From contig NZ_JABWQV010000037.1 of assembly GCF_014268615.1 (NCBI RefSeq), forward strand, positions 1-32,311: a stretch of DNA of 32,311 nt. The letters are read 5' to 3'. How positions within the stretch are numbered: position 1 is the stretch's first letter; every line of letters begins with the position of its first letter. Of this stretch, positions 20,722 through 29,100 are shown piece after piece. The notes beneath the pieces were generated by a model. That model had not been told where the DNA came from, made no database searches, and was given only the letters and a program-made list of their open reading frames with translations. Source of the stretch: Pseudomonas tehranensis (GTDB taxonomy: Bacteria; Pseudomonadota; Gammaproteobacteria; Pseudomonadales; Pseudomonadaceae). Position numbers and translations under genes: made by a program.

Positions 20722-21216
20722 TCAGTCCAGCTCCGCGTCGGGCTGATTGAGAAATATCAGCACGCCCAGCAGCGCCATGTAGAACCTGAAGGCTGCGTCC
20801 TGGCCATTCCAGATTTCTGATTGCCACATCAGAAACCATTCCCCGCCGATGACCATGAAACCAAAGAACCAGACGAAAAAACCCATCGTCAAACCGATGA
20901 TGGCCCAGCGCTTGGCCTGGGTGAAAACCACGCTTGGGAAATTACGTGCCTGCCAGAGACTGAGCGCGCCATAGCCCAGCAAGCCTGCGGTGAGCGCTTC
21001 GCCGAGGATGATCAGCCAGTAGGCACCGTGCCATGCCCAAGGCTGGTCGATGGCGCGATAGCGCGCGGCATTGTCGGGAAAGGTGGTGTCCATACTCAGC
21101 ACGTGATGGACGAAATTGAAGTTGGAGTTGTAGTCCGTGAGGTTGTTGAACACGGTCAGCAAGGCGAAAGCGGCGAGGGCCAGGGTCATTGCGATTTTTG
21201 CGTAGCGAGTCGTCAT
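20722..21216 (-). CDS. DUF2165 family small integral membrane protein
   Basis: A 164-residue inner-membrane protein of unknown function. Four hydrophobic segments are visible at about residues 8-25, 62-86, 100-124 and 138-157. The loop between the first two carries NLTDYNSNFNFVHHVLSMDT and ends in AIDQPWAWHGAYW, and EWFLMWQSEIWNGQ precedes the last helix; these Trp-rich conserved segments identify the DUF2165 family. The frame is open to 21258, but ATG at 21216 has AAGGA at the right distance (8 nt), whereas ATG at 21225 overlaps that site. It is convergent with putP and shares its terminator; nothing in the context suggests a pathway. Confidence 0.85.
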   Translation of the reverse strand: MTTRYAKIAMTLALAAFALLTVFNNLTDYNSNFNFVHHVLSMDTTFPDNAARYRAIDQPWAWHGAYWLIILGEALTAGLLGYGALSLWQARNFPSVVFTQAKRWAIIGLTMGFFVWFFGFMVIGGEWFLMWQSEIWNGQDAAFRFYMALLGVLIFLNQPDAELD

Positions 21217-21483
21217 GGGTTGCATCCTTGGCTTTTTGCGACGAAAGGACGGTATCACGACCTATTGCAGTCCCGGAGGCCGTCACGTTGTAGGAAGTTG
21301 CTGATTGTTTCGTGCGGCGACTTTTGTAATCCCCCTTACGAGGGATGTCTGTCGGAAAACACAGCGCGCGATGCGGCTTTAATCTCCTCGAATGTAAGGC
21401 AATTCTGTTTTTCCTGAGGTCCGATCAACTCTCTCTGATGCTCATGCAGAATCGCCCGCTTTTATTCAGCAGAGGCACATCGG

Positions 21484-23541
21484 ATGTTCGCGCCTGCCAA
21501 TCAACCGCGTTTCACCCTGGCACTCGACAGCGGGCCGAATGAACTCAAGGTGCTTGAGTTCAGGGGCAAGGAAGCCATCAGTCAACCCTATTGCTTTGAT
21601 CTGGAATTGGTCAGTGAGCGGCCGGATCTGGCGCTGGAAGACCTCCTGCATCGTCAGGCCTTTCTGGCATTTGATGATCAGGGGCGGGGGATACACGGCC
21701 AGGTGTATAGCGCGGCCCAGGGCGACTCGGGCAAGCGCTTGACCCGTTACCAGATCAGTCTGGTACCACGCCTGGCGTACCTGGACCATCGAATCAACCA
21801 GCGGATCTTCCAGCACCTGAGCGTGCCGGCAATCATTACCCTGATCCTGACCGATCACGGGATTCAGGGCGACGCGTTCCAGTTCAACCTCGGTGGGCAA
21901 TACCCCGAGCGCGAATACTGTGTGCAGTTTGGTGAAAGCGACCTGGTCTTCATTGGGCGGATCTGCGCCGAGGTGGGGATCCACTATCACTTTCGGCACA
22001 GCCGCGACGGCCATCTGTTGGTGTTCGGTGACGACCAGACGGTGTTTCCCCGTCTGCCCGAATCGACGCTGTATCTGCCCGGCAGTGGCATGGCCGCCAG
22101 CGAGCCGGCGATCAAGCGCCTGGCTGTGCGACTGCAGACCCGGACCACGGCGGTGACGCTGCGTGACTATGATTTCCACAAGCCTGGCCTGCTGTTGCAA
22201 ACCAGTCTGGACAGTCAGCAGCAACCGGTTCTGGAGGCGTATCACTACCCCGGCCGGTTTACTGATCGCGACCATGGCCGGCACCTTACCCAACGCGCAC
22301 TGGAGCGCCATGGCGCCGATCACCGTCTGGCCGAGGGGCGCAGCGACCAATGTGCACTCGTCAGTGGGCACTTTCTTCAAATCAACGGGCACCCCCGAGC
22401 GCAATGGAATGATCTCTGGCTGCTCACGCAAGTCACCCACCATGGGCGCCAGCCACAAGTGCTGGAGGAAATGGTCAGTGACAGCCCGGATGAGTTCCAG
22501 GGCTACAGCAATACGTTCCTCGCCACCCCGTGGGATGTTTTCTTTCGTCCGCCCTTGTCCCACGAAAAGCCACCCGCCCACGGTTATCAGTCGGCGGTGG
22601 TGACGGGGCCGGTGGACAGCGAGATCCATTGCGACGAATACGGACGGGTCAAGGTGCAACTGATCTGGGATCGCCACGGCCAGCGCGACGAGCACTCCAG
22701 TTGCTGGCTACGGGTGGCCACGGGTTGGGCCCATGATCGCTATGGCAGCGTGATGATTCCCCGGGTCGGCATGGAGGTGCTGGTGGGTTTCATCGACGGT
22801 GACGTGGACAAGCCATTGGTCGTGGGCTGCCTGCCGAACGGCGCGACCCCGGTGCCCCTGGACCTGCCGGCCGATAAAACCCGCAGCATATTGCGCAGCC
22901 AGAGCAGCCCTGGCGGGGGCGGCTATAACGAATTGCGCATCGAGGATCGCCAGGGCGCCGAGGAGATTTACCTGCGGGCTCAACGCAACTGGACCCAGCA
23001 TGTGCTGCATGATCAACGGGTTCAGGTTGATCATGAACGCAGCATCGTCGTCACCGGCACCGCGCGGCATGAGCTCAAGGCCGATGAGTTGCGCATCACC
23101 CATGGTCTGCGCCAGGTTGAGGTCAGGCAGGATGATCATCTGGTGGTGGCCGGCGAGCGGTACATTCGGGTAACCAGTCAGGCCCTCAATGCCACCCAGC
23201 AGTTTCACGTCAGCGCCGGGCAGCAAGTGGTACTGGATGGCGGCGTCAGCGCGACCATTCAGGCCGGCGGGCATTGGATCAACATAGGGGCCGGGGGGAT
23301 TTTCAGCAGCGTGCCGATCCAGGTGGGTGGCGCACCGATGACAGCCAGGAGTGCCGCGCCAGGTTCACCTGGCAGTCCCGAAACACTTGTCGCGGCCGCA
23401 GCCGCTCAACTTTCCCTCGCGCAAGTTTTCAGCCTGCAGGGCCAGGCGCCATTCTGTGAGGAGTGTGAGCGTTGCAAAGGAGGCGTCTGCGAACCCTTGC
23501 CGGTGATGCCCAGGCGGGCTGATGTCCAGGAGCGTCCATGA
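21484..23541 (+). CDS. tssI: Type VI secretion spike protein VgrG (TssI)
   Basis: A 685-residue VgrG that would trimerise at the tip of the type VI secretion tube. The N-terminal gp27/gp44-like part covers about 1-370. The gp5-like OB domain covers about 372-456, with EIHCDEYGRVKVQLIWDRHG and MIPRVGMEVLVGFIDGDVDK. The repeat-rich beta-prism needle covers about 470-620. A Gly/Ala/Pro-rich tail ends in a cysteine cluster of the form C-x2-C-x2-C-x4-C at about 657-668, a possible metal site. There is no added catalytic domain, so it is a structural spike, not an evolved VgrG effector. GAGG lies 8-9 nt before ATG at 21484. It overlaps the adaptor gene by 4 nt. No core type VI genes are in the window, so the cluster must be elsewhere. 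Confidence 0.95.
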   Translation: MFAPANQPRFTLALDSGPNELKVLEFRGKEAISQPYCFDLELVSERPDLALEDLLHRQAFLAFDDQGRGIHGQVYSAAQGDSGKRLTRYQISLVPRLAYLDHRINQRIFQHLSVPAIITLILTDHGIQGDAFQFNLGGQYPEREYCVQFGESDLVFIGRICAEVGIHYHFRHSRDGHLLVFGDDQTVFPRLPESTLYLPGSGMAASEPAIKRLAVRLQTRTTAVTLRDYDFHKPGLLLQTSLDSQQQPVLEAYHYPGRFTDRDHGRHLTQRALERHGADHRLAEGRSDQCALVSGHFLQINGHPRAQWNDLWLLTQVTHHGRQPQVLEEMVSDSPDEFQGYSNTFLATPWDVFFRPPLSHEKPPAHGYQSAVVTGPVDSEIHCDEYGRVKVQLIWDRHGQRDEHSSCWLRVATGWAHDRYGSVMIPRVGMEVLVGFIDGDVDKPLVVGCLPNGATPVPLDLPADKTRSILRSQSSPGGGGYNELRIEDRQGAEEIYLRAQRNWTQHVLHDQRVQVDHERSIVVTGTARHELKADELRITHGLRQVEVRQDDHLVVAGERYIRVTSQALNATQQFHVSAGQQVVLDGGVSATIQAGGHWINIGAGGIFSSVPIQVGGAPMTARSAAPGSPGSPETLVAAAAAQLSLAQVFSLQGQAPFCEECERCKGGVCEPLPVMPRRADVQERP

Positions 23542-24272
23542 GCACCGGTCAATCTCCCCGCGCCTGGCTTGAGCAACACCCCTTGCGGGCATCCGAGCAG
23601 CTCTACGCCATTTTCAGCCGCGCCAGCACCGCCGGGCCGCTGCTGGCCTGGAGGCGTTCGATGACGGTGGCGCCCAGCCCGATCTGGGCCGATACGCCTT
23701 ACGCCGATTGGGAAGCGGTCATGCCCTATGTCGGAGCTGTCGCCCCGGACAGTGAGTTTCTTGACTGGATAGAGACAACCGACTCGCCCGATTGGGGCTG
23801 GCTGGCGGTGACCGCTTGCAGCCAGCAAAGCCTTGCCGAACATCTGCGCGGGCTCACCCAGGTTCTGCTGCCCGGTGGCAAATCGGTTTTTTTCCGCTTT
23901 TGGGATGGGCGTTTTATCCAGCCGATCCTGCGATCGGATGCGGTGGAGGTCGGCCAGCTATTCCCGATCATCAGCCGTTGCCTGATCAACGGTCGGTCTT
24001 TCGAGATCCCGGGAAGTGCCCTGCGCCCGGCCCGGGCGTTCCCCTGGTGGGAAGTGCCTGCGCTGTTGTTGCAGGAACTGGCCGGGGATACGACGGACTG
24101 CCTGCTCAATAACCTGCTCAAGTGGTTGAGCGAAGAGCATCCGTATCTGTTCGAACAGGCCGACGAGAGCATCCTGCGTTGCAAGATCAGGCATTTTCTT
24201 GGGGCGCCAGGGATGGCCCATGGGCCAAAAGCCCCTCTGCAAGAATACTTGATGCAGGAATTGGGCAGATGA
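23538..24272 (+). CDS. DUF4123 type VI effector adaptor (Tap/TEC)
   Basis: DUF4123 proteins are chaperone-adaptors that bind a specific effector and load it on the cognate VgrG tip. This 244-residue cytoplasmic protein has the family features: a first helix LEQHPLRASEQLYAIFSRAS, the central region with GWLAVTACSQQSLAEHLRGL, and the hallmark GGKSVFFRFWDGRFIQPILR ending the domain near residue 133. A helical C-terminal part of about 110 residues probably selects the effector. The ATG overlaps the vgrG stop (ATGA at 23538-23541), so the two are translated together. The usual third gene, the effector, is missing: the next gene is rlmJ, 94 nt on. Confidence 0.88.
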   Translation: MSTGQSPRAWLEQHPLRASEQLYAIFSRASTAGPLLAWRRSMTVAPSPIWADTPYADWEAVMPYVGAVAPDSEFLDWIETTDSPDWGWLAVTACSQQSLAEHLRGLTQVLLPGGKSVFFRFWDGRFIQPILRSDAVEVGQLFPIISRCLINGRSFEIPGSALRPARAFPWWEVPALLLQELAGDTTDCLLNNLLKWLSEEHPYLFEQADESILRCKIRHFLGAPGMAHGPKAPLQEYLMQELGR

Positions 24273-24287
24273 CCACCGGGTGTGGTC
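24271..24287 (+). other. Short hairpin at the end of the DUF4123 gene
   Basis: GACCAC and GTGGTC form a 6-bp stem with a 5-nt loop beginning at the stop codon of the adaptor gene. No T run follows, so I do not call it a terminator. It marks the exact end of the vgrG module; only about 80 nt separate it from rlmJ. Confidence 0.3.
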
Positions 24288-24366
24288 ACGGCCCGTCTAC
24301 TCGGCTGCGACCCCCTGACGTTGGGCGCGCTTCAAGGTAAACTCCTCGGCCTTCGCAGGAGCCGCC

Positions 24367-25206
24367 ATGAATTATCGCCACGCCTTCCACGCCGGCAATC
24401 ACGCCGATGTGTTCAAACACCTGACCTTGACCCGTCTCATCGCTTTGATGTCGCGCAAGGAGCAGCCCTTTGCCTATCTCGATACCCATGCGGGCATCGG
24501 GCTTTACGACTTGCAGGGCGATCAGGCCAATCGTACCGGCGAATACCTTGAAGGCATCGCGCGGTTGTGGGACCAGAAGGATCTGCCCGCGCTGACAGCC
24601 GACTACATGAAAGTGCTGCACGAGATGAACCCGGACGGGCAGTTGCGTTACTACCCGGGGTCACCGGAACTGGCGCGGCGCCTGACCCGGCCGCAGGATC
24701 GGGTGCTTCTGAACGAAAAACATCCAGAAGACGGTGTGCTGCTCAAGGACAACATGAAAGGCGATCGTCGCGTGGCGGTGCATCTGGGGGAAGGCTGGCA
24801 CGTGCCTCGGGCGCTGCTGCCGGTGGCGGAAAAACGCGGCCTGATGTTGATCGATCCACCTTTTGAGCAGCTTGACGAGATGCAGCGCTGCGCCGCGTCA
24901 CTCAAGGAGGCCATTGGCCGGATGCGCCAGACAGTGGCAGCAATCTGGTACCCGGTGAAGGACCAGCGGATGTTGCGCCGTTTCTACCAGGACCTGGCCG
25001 GCACCGGTGCGCCGAAATTGTTGCGAGTGGAATTGCTGGTGCATCCGCTGGCCACGCCCAATAGCCTGAACGGCTCCGGTTTGGCGATTGCCAATCCGCC
25101 ATGGGGGCTGGAGGAAGAGTTGCGCGAGCTGCTGCCTTGGTTGTCGAAGAAGCTTGGTCAGACCCAAGGCGGCTGGCAGATGGATTGGCTGATCGCTGAA
25201 GGCTGA
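24367..25206 (+). CDS. rlmJ: 23S rRNA (adenine-2030-N6)-methyltransferase RlmJ
   Basis: RlmJ methylates A2030 of 23S rRNA using S-adenosylmethionine. The 279-residue length and the start MNYRHAFHAGNHADVFKHLT are diagnostic of the family. The cofactor-binding strand is AYLDTHAGIGLYDL (residues 36-49), and the catalytic motif IV is D-P-P-F at 163-166 within LMLIDPPFEQLDEM; the small helical insertion specific to RlmJ lies at about 50-100. AGGAG stands 6 nt before ATG at 24367. It is a housekeeping gene lying directly downstream of the vgrG module but probably has its own promoter. It converges with msrA across a REP pair. Confidence 0.96.
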   Translation: MNYRHAFHAGNHADVFKHLTLTRLIALMSRKEQPFAYLDTHAGIGLYDLQGDQANRTGEYLEGIARLWDQKDLPALTADYMKVLHEMNPDGQLRYYPGSPELARRLTRPQDRVLLNEKHPEDGVLLKDNMKGDRRVAVHLGEGWHVPRALLPVAEKRGLMLIDPPFEQLDEMQRCAASLKEAIGRMRQTVAAIWYPVKDQRMLRRFYQDLAGTGAPKLLRVELLVHPLATPNSLNGSGLAIANPPWGLEEELRELLPWLSKKLGQTQGGWQMDWLIAEG

Positions 25207-25245
25207 TGGTTGGCCAGGTGCACTAATGGCATCGACGCCGGAGAT

Positions 25246-25333
25246 GTGGGAGCGAGCCTGCTCGCGATGGCGGAGGTACATTCAACATCAATGCAAGCTG
25301 ACCCACCGCTATCGCGAGCAGGCTCGCTCCCAC
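25246..25333. repeat. REP pair between converging rlmJ and msrA
   Basis: GTGGGAGCGAGCCTGCTCGC (25246-25265, continuing GAT) faces its exact reverse complement at 25311-25333. Both arms are of the GAGCCTGCTCGCGAT subtype seen at 12532-12622, not the GGGCTTGCTCGCGAA subtype at 531-625. The position between converging genes suggests a role in 3' end formation for both. Confidence 0.9.
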
Positions 25334-25358
25334 ATTGGCTCCAAGGTGTACCCAGGAA

Positions 25359-26006
25359 TCAGATCGGGCAAGTCACGCCCGTGCCGCCAATCCCGCAATA
25401 GCCTTCAGGGTTCTTCGCCAGATATTGCTGGTGATAAGCCTCGGCGAAGAAGAACGTCGGGGCTTCTTCGATTTCGGTGGTAATGACGCCTTTCCCGGCC
25501 TTGGTCAATTCAGCCTGAAATACTTGCGCGCTGTGCTTGGCGGCAGCCAGTTGGGTTGGGTTGGTGGCATAGATCACCGAGCGGTACTGGGTGCCGATGT
25601 CATTGCCCTGGCGCATGCCCTGGGTCGGATTGTGCAGCTCCCAGAACATCTTCAGAAGTTGCTCGTAGCTGACTTTTTCCGGCTCGTAGACCACCAGGAC
25701 CACTTCGCTGTGGCCGGTAAGGCCCGAGCAGACTTCTTCGTACGTCGGGTTCGGCGTAAAGCCACCGGCGTAACCCACCGCTGTACTGACCACGCCTTCG
25801 CGCTGCCAGAACTTGCGTTCCGCGCCCCAGAAACAGCCTAGGCCGAAGATCGCGAAATCCACGTCCATGGCAAACGGACCCAGCAGCGGCGCATCGTGGA
25901 CGAAGTGTTTTTCCGGCACGGTCATTGGGGTTTCGCGGCCAGGCAGAGCTTGTTCTTGAGTAGGGAGCACGTTTTTGTTCACCAGGATTTCCGAGCGCAA
26001 GACCAT
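25359..26006 (-). CDS. msrA: Peptide methionine sulfoxide reductase MsrA
   Basis: MsrA reduces the S-epimer of methionine sulfoxide in proteins, repairing oxidative damage; thioredoxin regenerates it. The 215-residue protein has the catalytic GCFWG motif (Cys58), the [21 protein letters not shown] segment, and two C-terminal resolving cysteines, Cys204 and Cys213, in [13 protein letters not shown]. Two ATGs stand in tandem; the second (26006) is preferred because GAGGA lies 6 nt away and because the P. aeruginosa protein, as I recall it, also begins MVLRSEIL. It follows the dipA-like gene on the same strand after 218 nt containing a repeat. trxC at the start of the window encodes a potential electron donor. 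Confidence 0.97.
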   Translation of the reverse strand: MVLRSEILVNKNVLPTQEQALPGRETPMTVPEKHFVHDAPLLGPFAMDVDFAIFGLGCFWGAERKFWQREGVVSTAVGYAGGFTPNPTYEEVCSGLTGHSEVVLVVYEPEKVSYEQLLKMFWELHNPTQGMRQGNDIGTQYRSVIYATNPTQLAAAKHSAQVFQAELTKAGKGVITTEIEEAPTFFFAEAYHQQYLAKNPEGYCGIGGTGVTCPI

Positions 26007-26088
26007 CATCAGTCCTCTCAGTCAGATTGAATTGAGCGAATAAGACCGTCAGTGTGCCCAATGCCGATTAGTTAAGAAAGCGACAACT

Positions 26089-26219
26089 GTGGCGAGGGAT
26101 TCAGCCCTGTTGGGCCGAGTCCTGCGGGTGCTGCCGACGGCCGTGACCCTTTGATCTTTCACTTTGGACTCAATTGGCGGGGGAAAGATCGCAGCCTCGT
26201 TGCACTCGACAGCTCCTAC
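26089..26219. repeat. Second copy of the GATCTTT/GTAGGAGCTG repeat, shortened
   Basis: GTGGCGAGGGATTCAGCCCT at 26089 begins like the outer arm at 9887. Bases 26151-26219 repeat 9953-10021 with about five differences in 69. The left inner arm and the right outer arm present at 9887-10061 are missing or degraded, so this looks like a decayed or partial copy. It fills most of the 218 nt between msrA and the dipA-like gene. Confidence 0.8.
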
Positions 26220-26224
26220 TGGCG

Positions 26225-28918
26225 TCAGACGAGCGGCCCCCGCGGATAGCGCTTGAGCTTTTCGATCAGCTCCGCGCCGGGGATCGGACGGTCGAACAGG
26301 TAGCCCTGGCCAACGTCGCAGCGATGGCGCCGCAGGAACGCCAGTTGCTGTGCGGTTTCGATACCTTCGGCCACCACCTTGAGTTTCAGGTTGTGGGCCA
26401 TGGCGATCACTGCGGAGGTGATTTCCATGTCGTCCTGGTTGTCCGGGATCTCGTGGATAAAGCTGCGATCGATCTTGATGATGTCGATCGGGAATTTTTT
26501 CAGGTAGCTCAGGGATGAATAACCGGTGCCGAAGTCGTCCATGGCCAGGGTCAGGCCCAGGCGCTTGAGTTGGTCGAGCTGCAGGTGGGTGTCTTCGGTG
26601 GCCTCCAGCAGCAGGCCTTCGGTCAGTTCCAGTTCCAGCAGGCGGGCCGGCAGTTGCTCTTCCTTGAGGATGCTGGCGATCGAGGCGACCAGGTCCGGGT
26701 CGGAGAACTGCTTGGGCGAGAGGTTGATCGCCACTTGCAGGTTGCCCAGGCCGGCGGCGGTCAATTGCTTGCTCATGCGGCAAGCCTGACGGGCGATCCA
26801 TTTGCCAATGGGGATGATCAGGCCGGTTTCTTCGGCCACGCTGATGAACTGGTCCGGGCGAATCATGCCCTTCTCGGGATGGTTCCAGCGCAGCAGCGCC
26901 TCCATGCCCAGCAAGCGACCGCTGCGCAGGCACAGTTTTGGCTGGTAGAACACGTCCAGCTCGTTCTGGGTCAAGGCGCGGCGCAGGTTGTTTTCCACGA
27001 ACAGCTTGTAGCTGGCCTCGGCGTTCAACGCCTCGGTGAAGACCTGGACCTGATGTTTGCCGTTGGCTTTGGCCTTGTGCAGGGCGAGTCCGGCGTTGCG
27101 CATCAGGGTCTGGGGGTCGCGGCCGTGCAGTGGCGCGCAGGCCAGGCCCACGGAGCCGGTCACGCTGATCAGCTGGTTATCGACGAACATCGGCTTGTCG
27201 AGCGTCATCAGCAACTGGCTGGCGATCTGCTGCCCGGCCTCCAGGTCGGTGTCGTCCAGCAGTACGGCGAATTCATTACTGGCGAAGCGTGCCAGGCTGC
27301 CGCTGGGGCTCAGGCTGTTGCGCAAGCGTCGGGCCAGGCTGATCAGCAGCTTGTCTCCGGTCTGATGGCCGAGGCTGTCATTGATGCGCTTGAAGTTGTC
27401 GATGTCCACCAGCAACAGGCTGATGGGCGAATCGCTGTCCCGGGCAAAGCGCTCATCGAGGTTGCGGATGAACGCCGGGCGGTTGCCCAGGTTGGTCAGG
27501 TTGTCGGTGTAGGCCAGGCGCTCGATGCGCTGCTGGGCCAGTTTGGTCTGGGTGATGTCTTCGTAAATGCCGATGTAGTGGGTCAGTTCACGGTTATCGC
27601 CATAGACCTTGGAAATCGACAATTGGCCCCAGTAGGGTTCCAGATTCTTGCGCCTGCTCTTGAATTCACCTTGCCAGCTATTGCTCTGGGCCAGGGCCGA
27701 CGGTGCATCGAACAGCAGCTCGCTGAGGTTTTCCAGGGCCGGCAGTTCCGAGAGGCGCTGGCCGTGGACTTCCTCGGTGGAATATTGGGTGATGGCGGTG
27801 AAGCTGGGGTTGACGTATTCCACCACGCCGTCGCAATTGACCAGCAGGAACGCGTTGGCGCTTTGCTCCACGGCGCGCTGGAACAAGTGCAGGGCGTTGG
27901 TGGCCGTCCGTCGGTTGTGGTTGTTGATGACCTGGGCGAACTGGTCCGCCAGTTCCCCGGCAAAAGCGATCTCGTCGGACTGCCAGGCGCGGGTGACGCC
28001 TATTTGCTCCAGGCACAGAACGCCCACCACCTGGCCGTCGATACGAACGCTGGCGTCGAGCATGGCATTGACTTCGCGGGTGCGCAGGCTTGCAGCCATT
28101 TCCCGGGTACGCGGGTCGCGCATCGCATTGTGCGCGTCGATGGCGCGGCAGGTCTGCAGCGCCTCCATGTAGTCAGGAAACTCGTTGGCGTTGATTACGT
28201 CCGGCAGAAAGTAGTCTTGGGAGGCGCGGTTATAGGCCGAAATCGGCACCAACTGGCCATCTTCCAGGTTCCAGATGCTGGCGCAATCAATCTGGTAGAT
28301 GTCGCAGGCGCTGCGGGTGATGAGCTCGGCGGCTTCCTGCAGGGAGTTGTTGGCGCTGTAGCGCTGGCGGGTCAGTAGCAGGATCAGGTCCTGCTGGGCG
28401 CGCACCCGGTCCAGGTGTTGAAGCTGCTCCTGCTGGGCGCGCTGGTTCAGTTCCAGGGCAATTTGCAGGCGCGAGTTTTGCGTTTCCAGGTCCAGGGCCG
28501 GCATCGACGGCTCGCTTGCCAGCAAATCGTCTACTGCCAGAAGATAGCCGCGTAATAGATGGCGATTGTGCTGTTTATAGGGCTCGCCCATTTCCAGTAG
28601 GTTCATGGCGCCCTTGGCGGTGTGGAGCGTGTAGCGGATCAGGTAATGCGGGGCCTGGGCCAGTTGCTGCTGGATCGCATCGTGGAGTTGATAACGCGCT
28701 TCGGGCTCCATCAGGCTGGCGTAGGGCGAACTGACCAGCGAGCAAAGCTCCACGGCCGGCACGCCGAAATACCGTTCGCAGTTGGGATCGAGGAACAGCA
28801 GTGCCCAGCTTGCTTCATTCAGCCGTTCGAAACGCAGCATGCCGAGCCGCGAGGGCACCGGTAACTGCGTCACTACCTCGGCCGCCATACGGCTGGCGGC
28901 ATCGGGTTGGCTTTTCAT
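26225..28918 (-). CDS. dipA: Cyclic-di-GMP phosphodiesterase, GAF-PAS-degenerate GGDEF-EAL (DipA-like)
   Basis: A cytoplasmic 897-residue protein with no membrane segment. Order: PAS-like N-terminus (about 20-125), coiled coil (140-175), GAF (180-335), PAS (345-460), GGDEF (470-625) and EAL (640-890). The GGDEF site reads ASNEF (546-550), so cyclase activity is unlikely. The EAL domain keeps the residues needed for c-di-GMP hydrolysis: Glu673 in EALLRW, Asn732, Glu764 in ELTEG, Asp794/Asp795 in DDFGTGYSS, Lys815, Glu851 and Gln871. The length, the ASNEF motif and the place between msrA and aceF match DipA (PA5017) of P. aeruginosa, a phosphodiesterase promoting biofilm dispersion. A similar role here is inferred. 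The start at 28918 has no strong ribosome site. Confidence 0.93.
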   Translation of the reverse strand: MKSQPDAASRMAAEVVTQLPVPSRLGMLRFERLNEASWALLFLDPNCERYFGVPAVELCSLVSSPYASLMEPEARYQLHDAIQQQLAQAPHYLIRYTLHTAKGAMNLLEMGEPYKQHNRHLLRGYLLAVDDLLASEPSMPALDLETQNSRLQIALELNQRAQQEQLQHLDRVRAQQDLILLLTRQRYSANNSLQEAAELITRSACDIYQIDCASIWNLEDGQLVPISAYNRASQDYFLPDVINANEFPDYMEALQTCRAIDAHNAMRDPRTREMAASLRTREVNAMLDASVRIDGQVVGVLCLEQIGVTRAWQSDEIAFAGELADQFAQVINNHNRRTATNALHLFQRAVEQSANAFLLVNCDGVVEYVNPSFTAITQYSTEEVHGQRLSELPALENLSELLFDAPSALAQSNSWQGEFKSRRKNLEPYWGQLSISKVYGDNRELTHYIGIYEDITQTKLAQQRIERLAYTDNLTNLGNRPAFIRNLDERFARDSDSPISLLLVDIDNFKRINDSLGHQTGDKLLISLARRLRNSLSPSGSLARFASNEFAVLLDDTDLEAGQQIASQLLMTLDKPMFVDNQLISVTGSVGLACAPLHGRDPQTLMRNAGLALHKAKANGKHQVQVFTEALNAEASYKLFVENNLRRALTQNELDVFYQPKLCLRSGRLLGMEALLRWNHPEKGMIRPDQFISVAEETGLIIPIGKWIARQACRMSKQLTAAGLGNLQVAINLSPKQFSDPDLVASIASILKEEQLPARLLELELTEGLLLEATEDTHLQLDQLKRLGLTLAMDDFGTGYSSLSYLKKFPIDIIKIDRSFIHEIPDNQDDMEITSAVIAMAHNLKLKVVAEGIETAQQLAFLRRHRCDVGQGYLFDRPIPGAELIEKLKRYPRGPLV

Positions 28919-29100
28919 GGGGAAACTCGCTTCGAAAATGCTGATCGCGCCGGGCTGACGCCCTCGTTATTACGGACTGGCGCAAGGTTGCATCATTGCG
29001 GCACTGGCTGACAAGAGAGATGAAGGCCAAGTGCTATAAACCTTTTATCGGCCGACAAGCGAATTTCTCCAGCGGTCGACCGATCAGAGGGGCCGGGTGG

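Noticed and set aside
22653..22661. GGTGCAACT match to the PutA site inside vgrG
   Set aside because: It falls in the conserved VgrG coding motif RVKVQLIW and is explained by codon choice; it is a single isolated copy.
26049..26933. Open frame of 294 codons on the minus strand overlapping the dipA 3' end
   Set aside because: It shares a peptide with a frame near 9.9 kb only because both cross the 69-nt repeat; the rest is an Arg/Pro-rich shadow of dipA.
26570..28378. Open frame of 602 codons on the plus strand
   Set aside because: It is the antisense of the dipA-like gene, with no ribosome site and low-complexity Gln/Val/Gly composition.
29073..29082. CGGTCGACCG palindrome between dipA and the phosphatase gene
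   Set aside because: A 10-bp dyad without further symmetry or repeats is expected by chance in high-GC DNA; no promoter context could be linked to it.
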